Assembly: GCA_028023455.1 (NCBI GenBank) | Contig: JAQFVV010012572.1 | Location: 1,178,001-1,242,000, forward strand | Origin: Epiperipatus broadwayi | Lineage: Eukaryota > Onychophora > Udeonychophora > Euonychophora > Peripatidae | Direction of reading: 5' to 3' | DNA: 64,000 nucleotides | Part shown: positions 1 to 14,100 of the stretch, piece by piece | Position numbering within the stretch: the first letter of the stretch is position 1 | How the letters are laid out: every line of letters starts with the position of its first letter | The notes under the pieces: generated by a model | Database searches by the model: none | Seen by the model: the letters and a program-made list of their open reading frames with translations, nothing else | What the model was told of the DNA's origin: nothing | Program-made: the position numbers and the translations under genes

Positions 1-2020
1 TCTTGGTTTATATTTAGCTCTAGATATTTATTAACTTACCAGTATTGAGTGATTAGTTGAGTCATTTATGCACAGTAAACTGAAAGAAAAATGCTAAATC
101 TGAAAAAGTATTAGCCAGCTTGTGTGAAACAGATCAAATTTATGTAATAATATTAACCAAATATCTATCATGACAATGATGATGATGATTAAATTAATAA
201 CCATTACTCCACAAGTATTTTTATTTGTGTTTCTAGTTTTGATAAATAAATAAAAATGAAAATTTAAGGTGCCAAACTTTCTAAATAGAAAATTTATTTT
301 TGGAAAACTTATTAATGCTCGATCATCATTCTTTATAAATTATTACTCTCATCTTCGTATGTCTCTCAATGAATTGTATGATTTCACAGGATTGTGGATA
401 TTGATAGCATAATGAATGTTAATAGCATAATATTTGAAATGAATTTAATAAGCAAATACAAACTAAATTGATTAATAATAATAATAAATTAAGATGTATA
501 AAATTGTTGCTTACATATTTGCAACTAGAACTATGTATAATATATAAAATAGTAAAGATAATAAAAATTATAATTATTGGAAATATTTTAAACTTAAGGC
601 TTTAGAATAATTATATTGTTAAGATCTTACCAAGTGTTCGAAACTATAGTTTTTTGCAGATATTGTTGTTTTATTAAAGAATTTTTTATTATATTTATGA
701 ATAAGTCCTAATTAGTTCATCCAGGATGGTAGTAGTTATTCTCTTTGGGCACTGGTGATGTTAAATAGGGTGTATAGTAGGTCTTGAATAAGTCTTATGG
801 CACAATTCACTTCTTTCCTTATGGCATCATTAGAGCAAGTGATGGCTGGTTTTAGCAAACTTTAGTGTTAGTTTTTAGATCCAATTGTATCTTTCGGATT
901 TTGATTGCTATAGTTGTTGCGTTCTAGCTAAACATACTAAATGATCTGGTGACTAATGTCGTAATTGCTGAGCTTGATCTTAGTATTGAAAAATATTTTT
1001 TAACATCAGCAAAGTATGGCAATCCAAACTACAGTGAGAAACTTTTAATCAGCAGATTCTCTTTTCTGCATGGGATCACTGCAACACTGCTCGAGTTATG
1101 ACTGGGAATAGACTACTCTAGACTATTATAGTGGTTCATTTCTGATCTATTTATATCCCACTTGTTGTTTTTCACACTTATTGCTGTATTCAATGAAAAT
1201 TTTCCAGAAAACAGATTTATCAGTAGCTATTTAACATCATTTATTTATAACAATATGTTTCTTGGTAAACATTTTTTTCATTCCTTTCACATGTTGCGGA
1301 AATAAATAATTCTACATATACTTTTAAATCCTATCATTATTTTATAACTAAATGAACAAAAAGTAACTTTTTTTTATTTACGTTAGCAATAAGAAGAAAG
1401 AAAAAATCATTACTGACTTTTAAGAATTGATCAATAATTTTCTTAATTTTAGTACAAATTTTTAATATCATATTTAGATTTGCCATTTTATTTGCTATAA
1501 GAATGGGCAAATTAAAAAAAAAAAACATTCAGAAAGCAAATCAGAAAAGGTCACAAAATACTTTATATTTTTATAGATTACGTAATTCAAATTCTTGCTA
1601 GCATCAAACTATTTTTCTTTCTTCCTTTACTAGTATGAGTTATACATTTCTTTTTTTTTTTGTTTTTACTTTTATAAAATATATTTCCTTTAGAAAATAT
1701 TTAATTGTATGTATGACTAAAATGTATAAACTAATTTTCTTTTAATTTTTTAAAATCAATTACTTGATTGACGCATATGTTATATCTAGTACACACACAC
1801 ACAGCAATTTATACATCTATTACTCAACTTATAAGAGTTTTTTATTACATGGTTTTTTTTTTTTTGATCATGCAGCTTTTTATGTATGTAATTCGAGCTA
1901 TCAGATTTTTTTTGTTACAATACACACACGCACAATTTTTATTTATTTATTTGAAATTATGTATGATAATGTTTTTTTTTAAATAAAGACAAAAATATAT
2001 ATATAATTTCTATTTTTCAG
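1..2020. other. Intron sequence upstream of RanGAP1 exon A
   Basis: This stretch is AT-rich with many T and A runs, a short GAT repeat near 168-187 and two short CA tracts near 1790-1803 and 1921-1932. I saw no exon with LRR coding character, so the preceding RanGAP1 exon lies before the window. Confidence 0.6.
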
Positions 2021-2179
2021 ACTATAGGTACTTTAGAAGAAGTTGTGATGCCTCAAAATGGTATATATCATGAAGGTATATCTGCTTTGGCAGATGCATT
2101 TGCTCACAACAAAAATTTGAAAATTTTAAATCTAAATGATAATACTTTTACTCCAATTGGAGCAGTGGCAATGGGAAAG
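2021..2179 (+). CDS. RANGAP1: RanGAP1 exon A (leucine-rich repeats)
   Basis: A polypyrimidine tract ending TATTTTTCAG precedes the exon and a GTAATA donor follows. The 159 nt read as 53 codons in phase 0/0, from TIGTLEEVVMPQNG to AVAMGK. It covers one and a half leucine-rich repeats, with the LxxLxLNxN pattern in LKILNLNDNTF. The segment EEVVMPQNGI matches the well-conserved repeat near the end of the animal RanGAP1 LRR domain. Reading continues into intron without a stop for about 90 nt, so the donor was set by the junction with exon B. Confidence 0.93.
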
Positions 2180-5100
2180 GTAATAATATATATGTTTATA
2201 TATTTTATAAAAAAGTATTCATTGATTGTATACCAATGTACTGTTCTTGAGACTTTAATTGAAAAATGATGCATTAATCAACTACTCATACTTATTTTTT
2301 TTTTATGCAAGCATACACCACAATGATTTTGTAATTTTTTGGGCTAGAAATTGCTATATAATTGAGCCTATTATTATCATCATTAACCCTACTCTAACCC
2401 ACTCCCATTTAATCCCTATATAAATTCATTTTAGACACAAGCTATATTTTCTGACCATCATTATTTTTATCAGTTTCCTTTTTGATGGTTCTTAAGATCA
2501 CTATTCATTTATAGCTTAATTTAGAAACTCATAGTAATGATCAGAGTTTATCTTCCATATTAGAAGAGCTATCAACGAATACAATCCCATAAAGACAGTA
2601 ATTCTAACGATCACAATTACATCACCATTAACATTTCAGCAGTAGCTCAGTTTAGAGAATGGATTCTCGACAGTCCAGGTAATGTTGACAGTGAACTAAA
2701 TACTAAGATAATTTGTGGAATATTGAAACAGATAAAAAGACTATCAAACAACTAAACATTTTAATAACAAAAATTATACAGTAACAAATAAAGAAACATA
2801 TAATAATATTCACAGTAATATATGGATTAACATTTCTTCACTATCATGCACGTAAATAAATAAATATATGTAAGCATATAAAAATAAGATATCAACTAGT
2901 GCTTGACATTTGTATAATAAAGTTGGTATAAGATTTTATATTTTAAAATTTATTTGGGTATGTTATGATTATGATTACAAAAACATATTAATTATAATTG
3001 TACAACTCACCTACTACATATTCTACATTAATGTATGTATATATATAAATCATACAAATAAATGTTATTAATAAACATGTAATTTATTCATTTAAATACA
3101 TTTTAGCAGATTTTTGCATATGTCTTTAACTTCAGAAATTTCTTTAAACACAGAGATCTTGGTTATTTCATGTTTTTTCATTTAATGCATATAGAGTATT
3201 CCTTTAACTATATTTTTCTAGCATTTATTCTTATAAAATGTGCAGTATTATAGTAGATAAAGTATTCAGAGTTACTTTGGATACATTTATCCTTGCATTT
3301 CCATATAAAACATAGCATTACTTTCCTGGTGATATCTTGGCAAGTTGTCTAACATAAAATCAAGCATAGCATATATTTTTAGATGAATCAAGGCTTTCAT
3401 TAGATTTTATCTTCCAGGAATGCATGGAGGTGAGAGTTTAATCAGTCATCCCGAGTTTTTTTTAGCATGTGTCAGGAGAGAAAAGTAACAGTGATAAAGA
3501 GTTAATTATTATGGTTAAATTAATATTGTGTAACAATATTGAACAACCCTTTTTAAATTTTAACAGCGAAGATTCATTTTTCTCCTTGTATTTTTTTTTG
3601 CATTCTTGTGAGCTCTGGCTGCACAACTCAAACTAAACAATATACTCTCTAGAACAATTCGTCAACTGATAGAACAGACTTCCTGCGCCTTGATTTAACT
3701 AACATTAACAATTAATAAATTAAAATTTATTATCTTTTATAAGTCAATATGACAATCTTTTAATTAAACAATATTTCTTAATCAAAGATTTTTTTTTAAA
3801 ATCTTTGTACCAAAAACATTTAAAAACACATTTGTTTGAATTAATATTGTACCGGTCGAAATTGTATGTTAACTCAACAGGATTCACAGCCTGGGTAAAA
3901 GTACCTCGAAACCAACCATACGCGAGATCAAAGATAAAGAATACTTATGGATTCTGCCCTGTTTACCCATTCTCTAAATCTGCAAACTAATTAACAACAT
4001 TTTTGAGGCAAGCAATTAATCTTTTCCACACTCCGGCCCACTAGCAATAAAAGTATTTTTAAAAACTAAATTATGAAAATAACCTTTTCTGATATAAATC
4101 TAAGCAATCCATAAAATATTTTTGTGCTATATCAATTTTTTTTCTTCTAAAATTGAATAATCATAACTAGTGTGTAATGGTATTTTTACAATATTTGGTT
4201 GAATGCAATAATGAAAATATAGCTCTCAATATTTTTTCCAAGATAATTTTGTCCAAAGTACATTTCATTCTAACAAAATTAATGGTTGCGTACCATTTGT
4301 TACAAGAAAGTATGCAATCCCGTTACATTATAAACTAAATCAAAGCTATTTTTAAGTTATACAGAATGATTTCAAGTATCATTTATATCTAAATGTTACA
4401 TATACATAAGAATAGATTTGATATTTTATTCATAAGGAGTGATATTGGTATATGATATCAATATGGTGATTATGATATCATATGCTTATTGGAAATGATA
4501 TATTATTATTTAGATTTTTACATATAATATATGTGTATATATATTTGAAAACTTGTGTTTTAGCATTATCAAATTTAAAAAAAATGAATAAAGTCATCAG
4601 AGAAATTACGATTTTTTCCTGATATTTTTTATCTATTTGTTTGAAGTCTGTTAGAGTTAAACAGGACTTATCAAATATTTGTTTGATATTGCATTTATGT
4701 GGAAGAAAAGGGGTGCTATTAAAGTAATATGCTTGTATTTGTAATAAAATAAATAATCATTAATAACATTGATATATTTATCTAAAAAAGTCTCTCTAAA
4801 AATTGTACATTATTACTAATAGTTGAACATAATTAAAAAAGTTGTAGATAAAAAGTTTGAATTGTTTTAAAATCATTTACATTTCGAGTAGATGATTAAA
4901 ATATAAATACAAAATGTGTAGGTGTATTTCTGAAGGTTTGTGATGCTGGTATATGTGCTATTACTAAAGGTTGAATGTACTTTGAAAATTTAAATAAAGT
5001 TAAATTTTTCTAAAGATATTCAATACTCAATACTAGATGATGGAAATAGTGTGTCTGTGTGTATATGTAACGGATAAATAAACTTTGAGGATATGAAAAT

Positions 5101-8100
5101 TTCTGTGTTGCTACTTAGATTCAGTTTGGTGTTACATCCATAGAGATTCATGTTTCATTTATTAGATATTTATATTTCGATGGCTTGTTAACTCTTGTAT
5201 ATATTATACATATACATAGGCATTACCATATATGCAGAATTTAGAAGTCATTAATTTTGGAGACTGTCTTTTAAGAACAGAAGGAGCACAAGTTCTTGCA
5301 AATGCTTTAAAGTGTGGTCAATTTTATCTAAAGGTAAGTGCTATTTTAAATAATAAAATTTATTTACATTTCATTATAAAGTTAGAGTGCAGAATTGTTA
5401 AATTTGTATTTAAACTAATTATTATTATTTTTTTTGGAAAATGTTTGTTCTGAATAGTTATTTTTGATTATTTTTAGGAATTACATTTAAATAATAATGA
5501 AATTAGTTCTGAAGGAGCTTATGCTATTGCCAGAAGCTTACAAGATAAAAAGTCCATGATCAAATTGGAATTGGATGGTTTGTAATATTTTTTTTATTTG
5601 CATATATATAAACCATCTATTTATTACATGATTATATGTAGAAATAAAAAAATATATATTTTATTGAATTAAAATTTTTTAAATCATCCAAAAAACAATT
5701 TTTTTTTAAAAAAAAAATCCATTTTATGATAATTTATTTATTCTAGTATAAAATTTGTCAAATCGGTATTAAACAGCTTACTCTATTGCATTAGAAAACC
5801 TGTCATGGATTTTTTTGAATCAATTAATGATTTTAAAAATAATGCTTTAAAAATGAGAAGGATGTATGTACACAAAATATTAATTTTTTTTTTAAGAATA
5901 ATATCTTTAAAAATATTAACATTTTTAAAGAGAAAGAAAAAAAAGTTTTTGAAGCTTTTTATTCAAGGTCAAAAATATGTTTTTTAAAGATTCTCTCTAC
6001 ATTAGTAGTAAGTGGAGAATCTTAAGTCAATAATTTTCTTAAAGTTTCAATCTAACAAATGATTTTTGAGACTAAATTTAGTGATATTATGTGATATTTT
6101 GATATTTTAAAGATGTATATAATAAGTGAAACAGAGGCTACATAAGTTTGTATATATATATATGTAATAAATAAATAAATCATAGTATTACATATAGTAG
6201 AAATAGTAATATTATAAATATATACAGATATTTATGCCTATATAGTGGCAGCTTGTAATTTTTGTCATAGCATCAACATTTTAGTTAGATTTAACCTAAT
6301 AGCTGATCCTGTTATATTAATATTATCATTAATAATAAGTAAGCCAATACTAATGAATATGAAAAATGAATTTTTCTATTTTGTTACTGAATCATTATTT
6401 TAACATAAAATAAACTATGGAATTATAGCATCAAAAATTTAAAAATATTAGTTTAAAACTAATATTTTGATTACAGTTATGGTGGAAATCGAATTTCACT
6501 AATAAAATTGAATTAGATAATGTAACATTAAAATCTATAGTGATAAAATATATTAGTTATGAGTTTATTCAGTGATATTTCTTACAAGAATTAACTAATA
6601 GAAAGTGTTTCAAGTATAGTTGATTATTCTTTCAAAATTTTAAAATATTTGATTTATTGTATTATTTTTTAATCAGAATTAAAATAAAGAATGGAATATG
6701 ATATTCTTAGAAAATTTTGTACTGATTTAATAAAAGGTAAGAAAAAATAATAGTAAAATATAGGAAAAAATATTTAAATGTTATTTAGTAAACTCATAAG
6801 AATGCAAAAATAAAGTGAAGTACTTTTCAGTACAGCTATTTTGAAATTTGTCTAGGACATATTCACATTGGATAGGAACTAGAAGTTCTCTCGATGTTCG
6901 TGATTAAGAAGATTTTGATATAATTTTATGCGGGAGAATGATTTGCATAAATGTGTAATTAAATTTAATATTAAAAATATTCTAAGATGGAAATCTCTCA
7001 GATGTATAGAATTTTCCTTGATAATTTATTTTTTGTCATTATAGTAAATTTTAAATAACTTATTGTATTCTAATTAAATTTATAATTTTTAAGATTTTCC
7101 ACATAACATTATCAAAGTTGTAACATTTTTTTGCAAAAAAAAAAAAGGATTATTGGAGAATTATACATTGATAAGCATTAAATTTGAGGAATTTGGATCA
7201 TTTCTATCTTGAGCAAAAACTCTTTTATCTTTACCAATCAGTTTTTGTGCCGTAGGTTGTAATTGAATCACTGTTTTGAAATGTTTTTATTTAACTGAGA
7301 AACTACTTGTTTGTTTAGGATAAATTTAGTAAGCAAGATTTAACAGTCTTCTATCAAATGGATTTCTTTAAAATTTTGTACATATGTCAGAAATTGATGG
7401 CAATGCAATGTGATAACAAAACTATTTCAGATTGGTTCCCTCATTTATTTACTCTAGAGGAGTTAGTAGACGAATTTCAAATATGTTGATATCATTTCAG
7501 TAAGTTTTCAGTGATGTGTACGAGAAGACGGTATATTTTTTAAATACTTTTATTTAAAAAAAAAAAAAGTTACACTAAAAAAAGTATTAATGATCAATTA
7601 AAATAAAAGTAAAAACAAATCTTATTTTCAATTGATTGCAAAAGTTGCTTCTTTTAAAATGAATCAAATTTTATTTTCTCTTGATAGTAAAATTTCTTTT
7701 GCTAAAGTGCTTTTATCATAAAGAGAGTAATATTGAAATCAATTTTTAATGTACAGCAAATTTCCTTTCAAATGTTACAAAGATTGTGACAAAATTTTTA
7801 TTCTTTGTTTTAAATCAAAATAATTACCAAAAATATCCAAGTACTAAAAAATTAAAAATAATATATTTAAAAAATATTTTATAATAAAAGCACACACTGA
7901 AAAGCCAAAAATAATTGTTTTCTTCAACCACAATGGGATTTTTATATTTAACTTGCAATAAAAACTTGAACTGTTCAAAAATTAATTAATTTCTGGACAC
8001 CCATACTTTTATTTCAAGTTAATATAAAAATCCCAATTGTGGTTGAAGATAATTAGTTTTTGAGTTTTTAAAACATGGTAAATAAAAGCATTTATTATAA

Positions 8101-11100
8101 AATACACCTGGGTCTCTTTTTACGCGGACTTATTTAACACGATTTTGAAGTTACGTTATTCGTGTTTCACCGGAAGTCGAACTCCGATATTGCGCTATTA
8201 CTTTAAATAATAAATTTCGCGCACTTACGTTATATTGAAAGTAATAGCTCATTATTGAAATTCGACTTTCAACTTAGTAATTTCAATATTTTCAGTGCTT
8301 TATAATAGTAAGATTTTATGCAATAATGAAATTAAAATCATGATTTCCACATTTTATGTATACACACATTAAATTTTACAAGATTATAATGTAAATTTGT
8401 TCAAACATTGTGCGTGTTAATTTTGCATTTTAAATCACATTCTGTTTTTGCTTTTTAAAAAAGAACGTAATTTAATTTTTAAAAGGTGAGTAATAGCAGT
8501 GGGCACAATTAAAATTGAAAATTAAAGACAAAAATAAGAATTTAATTTTTAGTTGTTAGATTAATTACTAATTACGTTGTCACCAGAAAACCATTAATTA
8601 ACACAACATGAGAGTGATGTTGGCGCTAGTTGTATTTCATATTGTGAAGAATCTGATTTTTTTATCAGTTTGCAAACGAACCTGTTTACCGGCAAATAGC
8701 AATAATAATTAAAACGTGTATAAAAAAATATAAATTACTGTAAATTATGCATAAAAATATATTGTTTTGAATAAAATTAAATATTATAGTTAAAAAAAGT
8801 TTGTCTTGTATCAATTTTTTTCAAATTTGAAATTTTTTATTAGTCATAGTTTATTTCCTTATTATTTTTTTGCGCGAATTTTAAAGTAATTTTACGTTGG
8901 TGCTTTGCTTTTACGCGATTTTTGAAAAATCTCAGTCCGTATCTCCCCTTTTTCAAGGTAAGTTACGTCTATTTTTGCACGATTTCGTTTGCGCGTGTTT
9001 TCTGAGGAACCTATCTATCGCGTAAAACGAGACGCAGGTGTATATATTATTTATTGACAATTTTTCAACAATTATGCAATTTTTAAATTGCTTTACACAT
9101 ATCTTTTCATTTTTTTTAACAGAAGAATACTATTTTTTTTAAAAATAATAGAATGTGAGAAACCTAAGTAAATAAATGTGTTCAATTACTATATATTAGT
9201 TACATCTATTGTTATTTAATTGCATCCAAAATTCAACATATATTTCAAGTTATAATATACCAGTGACCATAATCTTAGTTTACTGTATTACTTACTTTGC
9301 AAACAGTTGCACAATTTTAATAGTAACCAAAATTTGTGATTTGTTATTAAAATTGTTGGATAATTATTTGCCTATAAAAAAAAAAGTTGTTTAAAATTAT
9401 TTGCCACAAAATTAAGTTTTTTTTAGATTGAAAAAGTAAAGTAGTTGCTCATATTGATGTGCTGCAAATACATCTTGAGTTTTTGTCATTCTATTTCATG
9501 CTTTGTGATTATGACAGAAAAATATTTCTTTTTCTAGTTAGCGTAGCAAAGAAATTATTATCTCATTTTTTTTTTTGCTAGAATAATTATTGCATTATGT
9601 TATACATAAGATTTATTACTAACCAATGTAAAAAGAAATTTTTTTTTTTCTAAATATATTAAAATTATTATTATTATTTTTAGCAACATTCATAACATGT
9701 TAATATGCAGTATGTTTTATTGTTCTAGGCAATTCTTATGCTGATAAATGATGCATATGTTTAAATGAGAATTTAAACTCATTTTAATGCATTTTGTTTA
9801 TTCATGTATTTGTGATAAAAATTCGGCGCTCTTCTCAAGAACTGGATGAGCCACCAGGCAGCGCTGCAGAATCACCAAGAAGCCTGCAATTGATAAATCC
9901 GCTTAATTTTAGAAGTTGTAGACACCCCCCTCCCCGGCGCACGAGACAAATCAGTCATAATCGCTGAAATTGAAATGTAATAAAAAAAAATAGCTATAAA
10001 TCAGTTAATTTTAGAAATGGTAGACCCCCCCGCCACACAAGACATATGTGTCAAAATCGCTGAAATTAAAATGTATAATTGGGAAAAAAAATTATAATAA
10101 AAACCTACGAAATTAAACAAAAACATACTAAATGTCAAAGCGATTAAAAAAAGAATCACTCTTCAGTTATATAATTAACAGATAATAATTCAAACCTCGT
10201 AGTAACCTGTAATAGCGTATTAGTTTATATCAAAAATTATTGCAAATAAAAAATCGCACATTTATAAAATCAACAACACAGAAATAAAATAATCAGAATA
10301 GAAAATTGAAATTTAAAACAAAAGTTGATTATAACATCTGAAGCGAATAATGTTTATAAATCCCCCTCCCCTCCCACACGAAGTGTTCAATGAAAAATAA
10401 GTAAAGTGCAAATTATGAATGCTATTTTTAAAATCCTATGAAATAAATGGGAAAAAATATATATAATAAAAGCCTACGACATTAAACAAAAACATACTAA
10501 ATCTCAAAGCGATTTAAAAAAGTAAAAGTATTTTTAAAATGCAAAAATAACAGCACGAAATATGGCGGGAAATGTGTTAAAAAAGAATGTCTCAGTTATC
10601 TAACTAACAGATATAATAATAATTCAAACCTTAATAACAGACTAATACATATAAAGTAATCATCGTTCCTATTAATCTATAATAGCGTCATTAGTTTAAA
10701 TTCAGTTAATATGTTACTCTATTACTAGTTTATATCAAAAATATTGTAAGTACTCGGATTAAGTCGCACATATATAAATTAAACAAAATAGAAATAAAAT
10801 AATCAGAATAGAAAATACAATTTGAAAGTAATTTACCAATTTCCCTGGAGAGTGAGCAGGTCGTTGAATAGAACTGAAAAAATAGCTAAACATTTTTGGT
10901 ACTATATGTAGTATAAAGAAATTTCCAGAACTCTGGTCATGTGACTGATTGATTTTGCAAGTTTTGTCGCGGGGAAATTAATCTCTACGTTTTGAGAAAA
11001 TGAAATTTTTTTTTAATAAAAAGGAAAATAATACTTTTTCTCGTTTTAAATTATAAATCAATAATATCAACAAATTTAAAATCCTTCTTTTTCTTTTAAA

Positions 11101-14100
11101 AAACTTAATTTTCTTGTATCAATACTAAACATATATTTATATAATACAAAAGTCCAACGTTTCAACAGTTTTTATCAAACACATAGGCATATTTCCTTTT
11201 AGTATAAAGTTATTTCTACTGAAAGCACTCCAACCAAGTTTAATTCTATTATTAATTTCATCCATTATGTTTCCATCTATATATTAATAATCTGACCAAG
11301 GTATTTGCAATTGTTAACTTGACGTTAGAGGTCGTCCTGCAGATGTTTATATGAATGTCTAGTTAAGGATATACAAAGTTTTAAAGAAAAGGGGAAGAGA
11401 ATAATGGTTATAGGGGATATGAATGGACATATTGAAGAAATTGATAATGTAGATAATAAAAATGGACAGCTTTTGAAGAATTTTTGTCAGAAAGTGAATT
11501 CGAGTATTGGAAATTTATTTAATATTTATGAGGGACAATACACATGGTCCAGAAATAATATATTTCACACAGTAGATTATGTATTGGTAGAGAAAGAGGG
11601 AATAAATAAAATACGGAAAATTAACGTGTTTGATAATGAAGAAAAAGTATGTACTAGTGATCATAATTTCATTGTAATTGAAATGGTTAGTAATGTGATG
11701 GAGAATAGAAATAAAAGTTGAAATAATAGTGAAAGATGTGGATGGAGAGTGAATGATAAGAATAAGTTGGAAGAGTATAAAATACAAGTTGAAGAAATAA
11801 TGGAAGAGTGGGTTGGGGATGAGTATAAGGACTGGTGTAAAGAAGTAGAAAACGTGGCAAATAGAGTTTTAGGTGAGAAAATTCAAAAGAATAAAATTAA
11901 TAAAAAAATGAGAATTAATAAAAGTGTAAAAGAAAGGAAAGAAGCATATAGAGAATATAAGTGTGCTATTAAGAATAAGGAAAATGAAAAAGATATTAAT
12001 GTTAAATGGGAAAAGTACTTAGAAAAGAAGAAGTTGGCTAAAATAGATATTTATAAAGTGAGAATGAAATTGAATAGTAAATTGTTGGAGGATATTAATA
12101 AAAGTGGAAGAGATGGGAGTAAAAAATTTTGGAATTATATTAAAAGGAGAAATGTAGGGGAGAGAGAGTTAGTATTACTAGATGATGAGGGAATAGAATG
12201 TAGCTCTAGAGAAGATTTAGAGAGAATCTTAAATAGTTATGTAATGAATATAGAAAAGATGTTAGATGTGAATGATAGAGTGTTAAAAAACATGAAAGAA
12301 TATAGTAATGGGAATATTAGGTTTTCAGAAAATGAACTAAATGAGGTAGAGAAGAAATTGAAAAGTGGGAAGGCAAGAGGTTTAGATGGATGGGCAGCAG
12401 AGATGGTAATGAATTTAGGATATAGGGCAAAAGTAAAGTTATTATCCTGTTTTAATAAAATGGCACAGATAGAGTTTTCCCAAGTAGTTGGAGTAATACA
12501 AGAGTAAGGTTATTATTTAAAGGAAAGGGTAAGGATCATAGAAAGTTGAATAATTATAGACCGATAGCGGTAACATCAGTTTTATATAAACTTTTCTCGT
12601 ATATGGTGACCTGTAAAGTTGTAAAATGGATGGAAGGGAATAATGTAGTGGGGGAAATGCAAGGAGGTTTTAGATTAGGTAGGCGTATAGGAGATAGTTT
12701 ATTTGTAGTTACACAACTTATGGATATGAGTAGGAATGCAGGTAAACAGTTATATATGAGTTTTATAGATATAGAGAAGTCATATGATAGAGCAGGGTTC
12801 CCCAACCTTTTTGCACTTAAGAGCACATTCTATAATACCGGCCAGGTGGCGGGCACCATTTATTTTTCAATGTAAATTTATAGTTGGATATTGTTAATAA
12901 TACACATAATGTACAAAAAAAATATGTATTTCAAAAATAAAATTTTGACATATAATTAACGTTTATATTTTTATGCTATAAAAGTATAGTATGCCCTACA
13001 ATTTGATTACAATATAATACAATAATTTATAAGAAATTTTAAAAATTAAATTTATTTGTATCAAATAAATAATTTTTTATCGTGTTCGGATAGCAGCGGG
13101 CACACGTAAATTGGTCTGCGGGCGCTATGGTGCCCGCGGGCATAGGGTTGGGGACCCCTGTGATAGAGTAAATAGAAATAGATTATGGATAAATTTAGCA
13201 AATTTGGGAATGGATGAAGCTTTAATAGATATTATTAAGAAATTATATGAAAATAATTATTATATATATCAATTAGAGAATATAGAATCAATTAAAGTTA
13301 AAAATGGTGTGGGACTAAGGCAAGGATGCCCTGTGTCATCTATTTTGTTTGTGTTGTATTTGAGTGAAATGGAAAGAGCAATAGAAAGATTAGGAAGAGG
13401 GATAGAGATACCGTTAATAGGTAGTAAGGGAGTATATATTTTGTCAGGTCTTTTTTTTGCGGATGATATATTTTTGTGTGCAGAAAAAAGAGAAGATATA
13501 GAAGTTATAGCTGCAGAAAGGAGTTTGCTATTAACTGAAAGGAGACCCTTTGATTCCTCTTGGAGGCCTTAAAGGAACCGAGCAGGGCAAATTCCTAATG
13601 TCCACTCCATACGTTCTTGTCGTTGCAGCTGTTATCACTATGTGATTATTCATATAGTATACAAACATGGATGGGCTGCTCACCAACACGCATTAGCCAG
13701 CGTGGTGAGTTTATTGGCTTTTTACCTCTGAGTTTAAGATCAAGAAACACCATGGTCTTTCTTCTCAGTGCCTGATAAGGCAGAATGAATGTTTGTGTAA
13801 ATGATAAATATTTTTCCAATACATATATACAATTATGATAGACAAAAATAAAGCATGGCCCTTATTCCCAGGAGGCTGTAAAGTCACCAACCAAGGCAGC
13901 GGTTGGTGGCCGAAGGCGGAGGGTGCTAAGAATCCCCTGATTGCGGACCCAGGCTGCCATTTGATGACGACTTTTTATTTAGGTACTTACAACTGCAGAT
14001 CACTTTCAAGTGAAGGAAGATTGCAAGAATTAGAAGAAGAACTGTCTTATATTAAATGGGACATTATTGGACTTTGTGAAGTTAGAAGAAAAGGAGAAGA

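Noticed and set aside
1764-1986. Two overlapping 72-codon ORFs near a CA tract
   Set aside because: Phe/Tyr/His-rich low-complexity products from CA and T repeats, just upstream of RanGAP1 exon A. Treated as intron.
2640-2690. tRNA A-box-like GTAGCTCAGTTTAGAG
   Set aside because: No B box follows within 80 nt and no stems form, so not called as tRNA or SINE.
3805-3990. 61-codon plus-strand ORF in a less AT-rich patch
   Set aside because: No known domain, and too short to separate from chance. The patch itself is noted as a probable old repeat.
9801-9819. GTATTTGTG as a 9-bp target duplication of the long-TIR element
   Set aside because: Its partner on the right (GTATTATTT) matches only partly and the exact element ends are uncertain. 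Kept as a weak possibility only.
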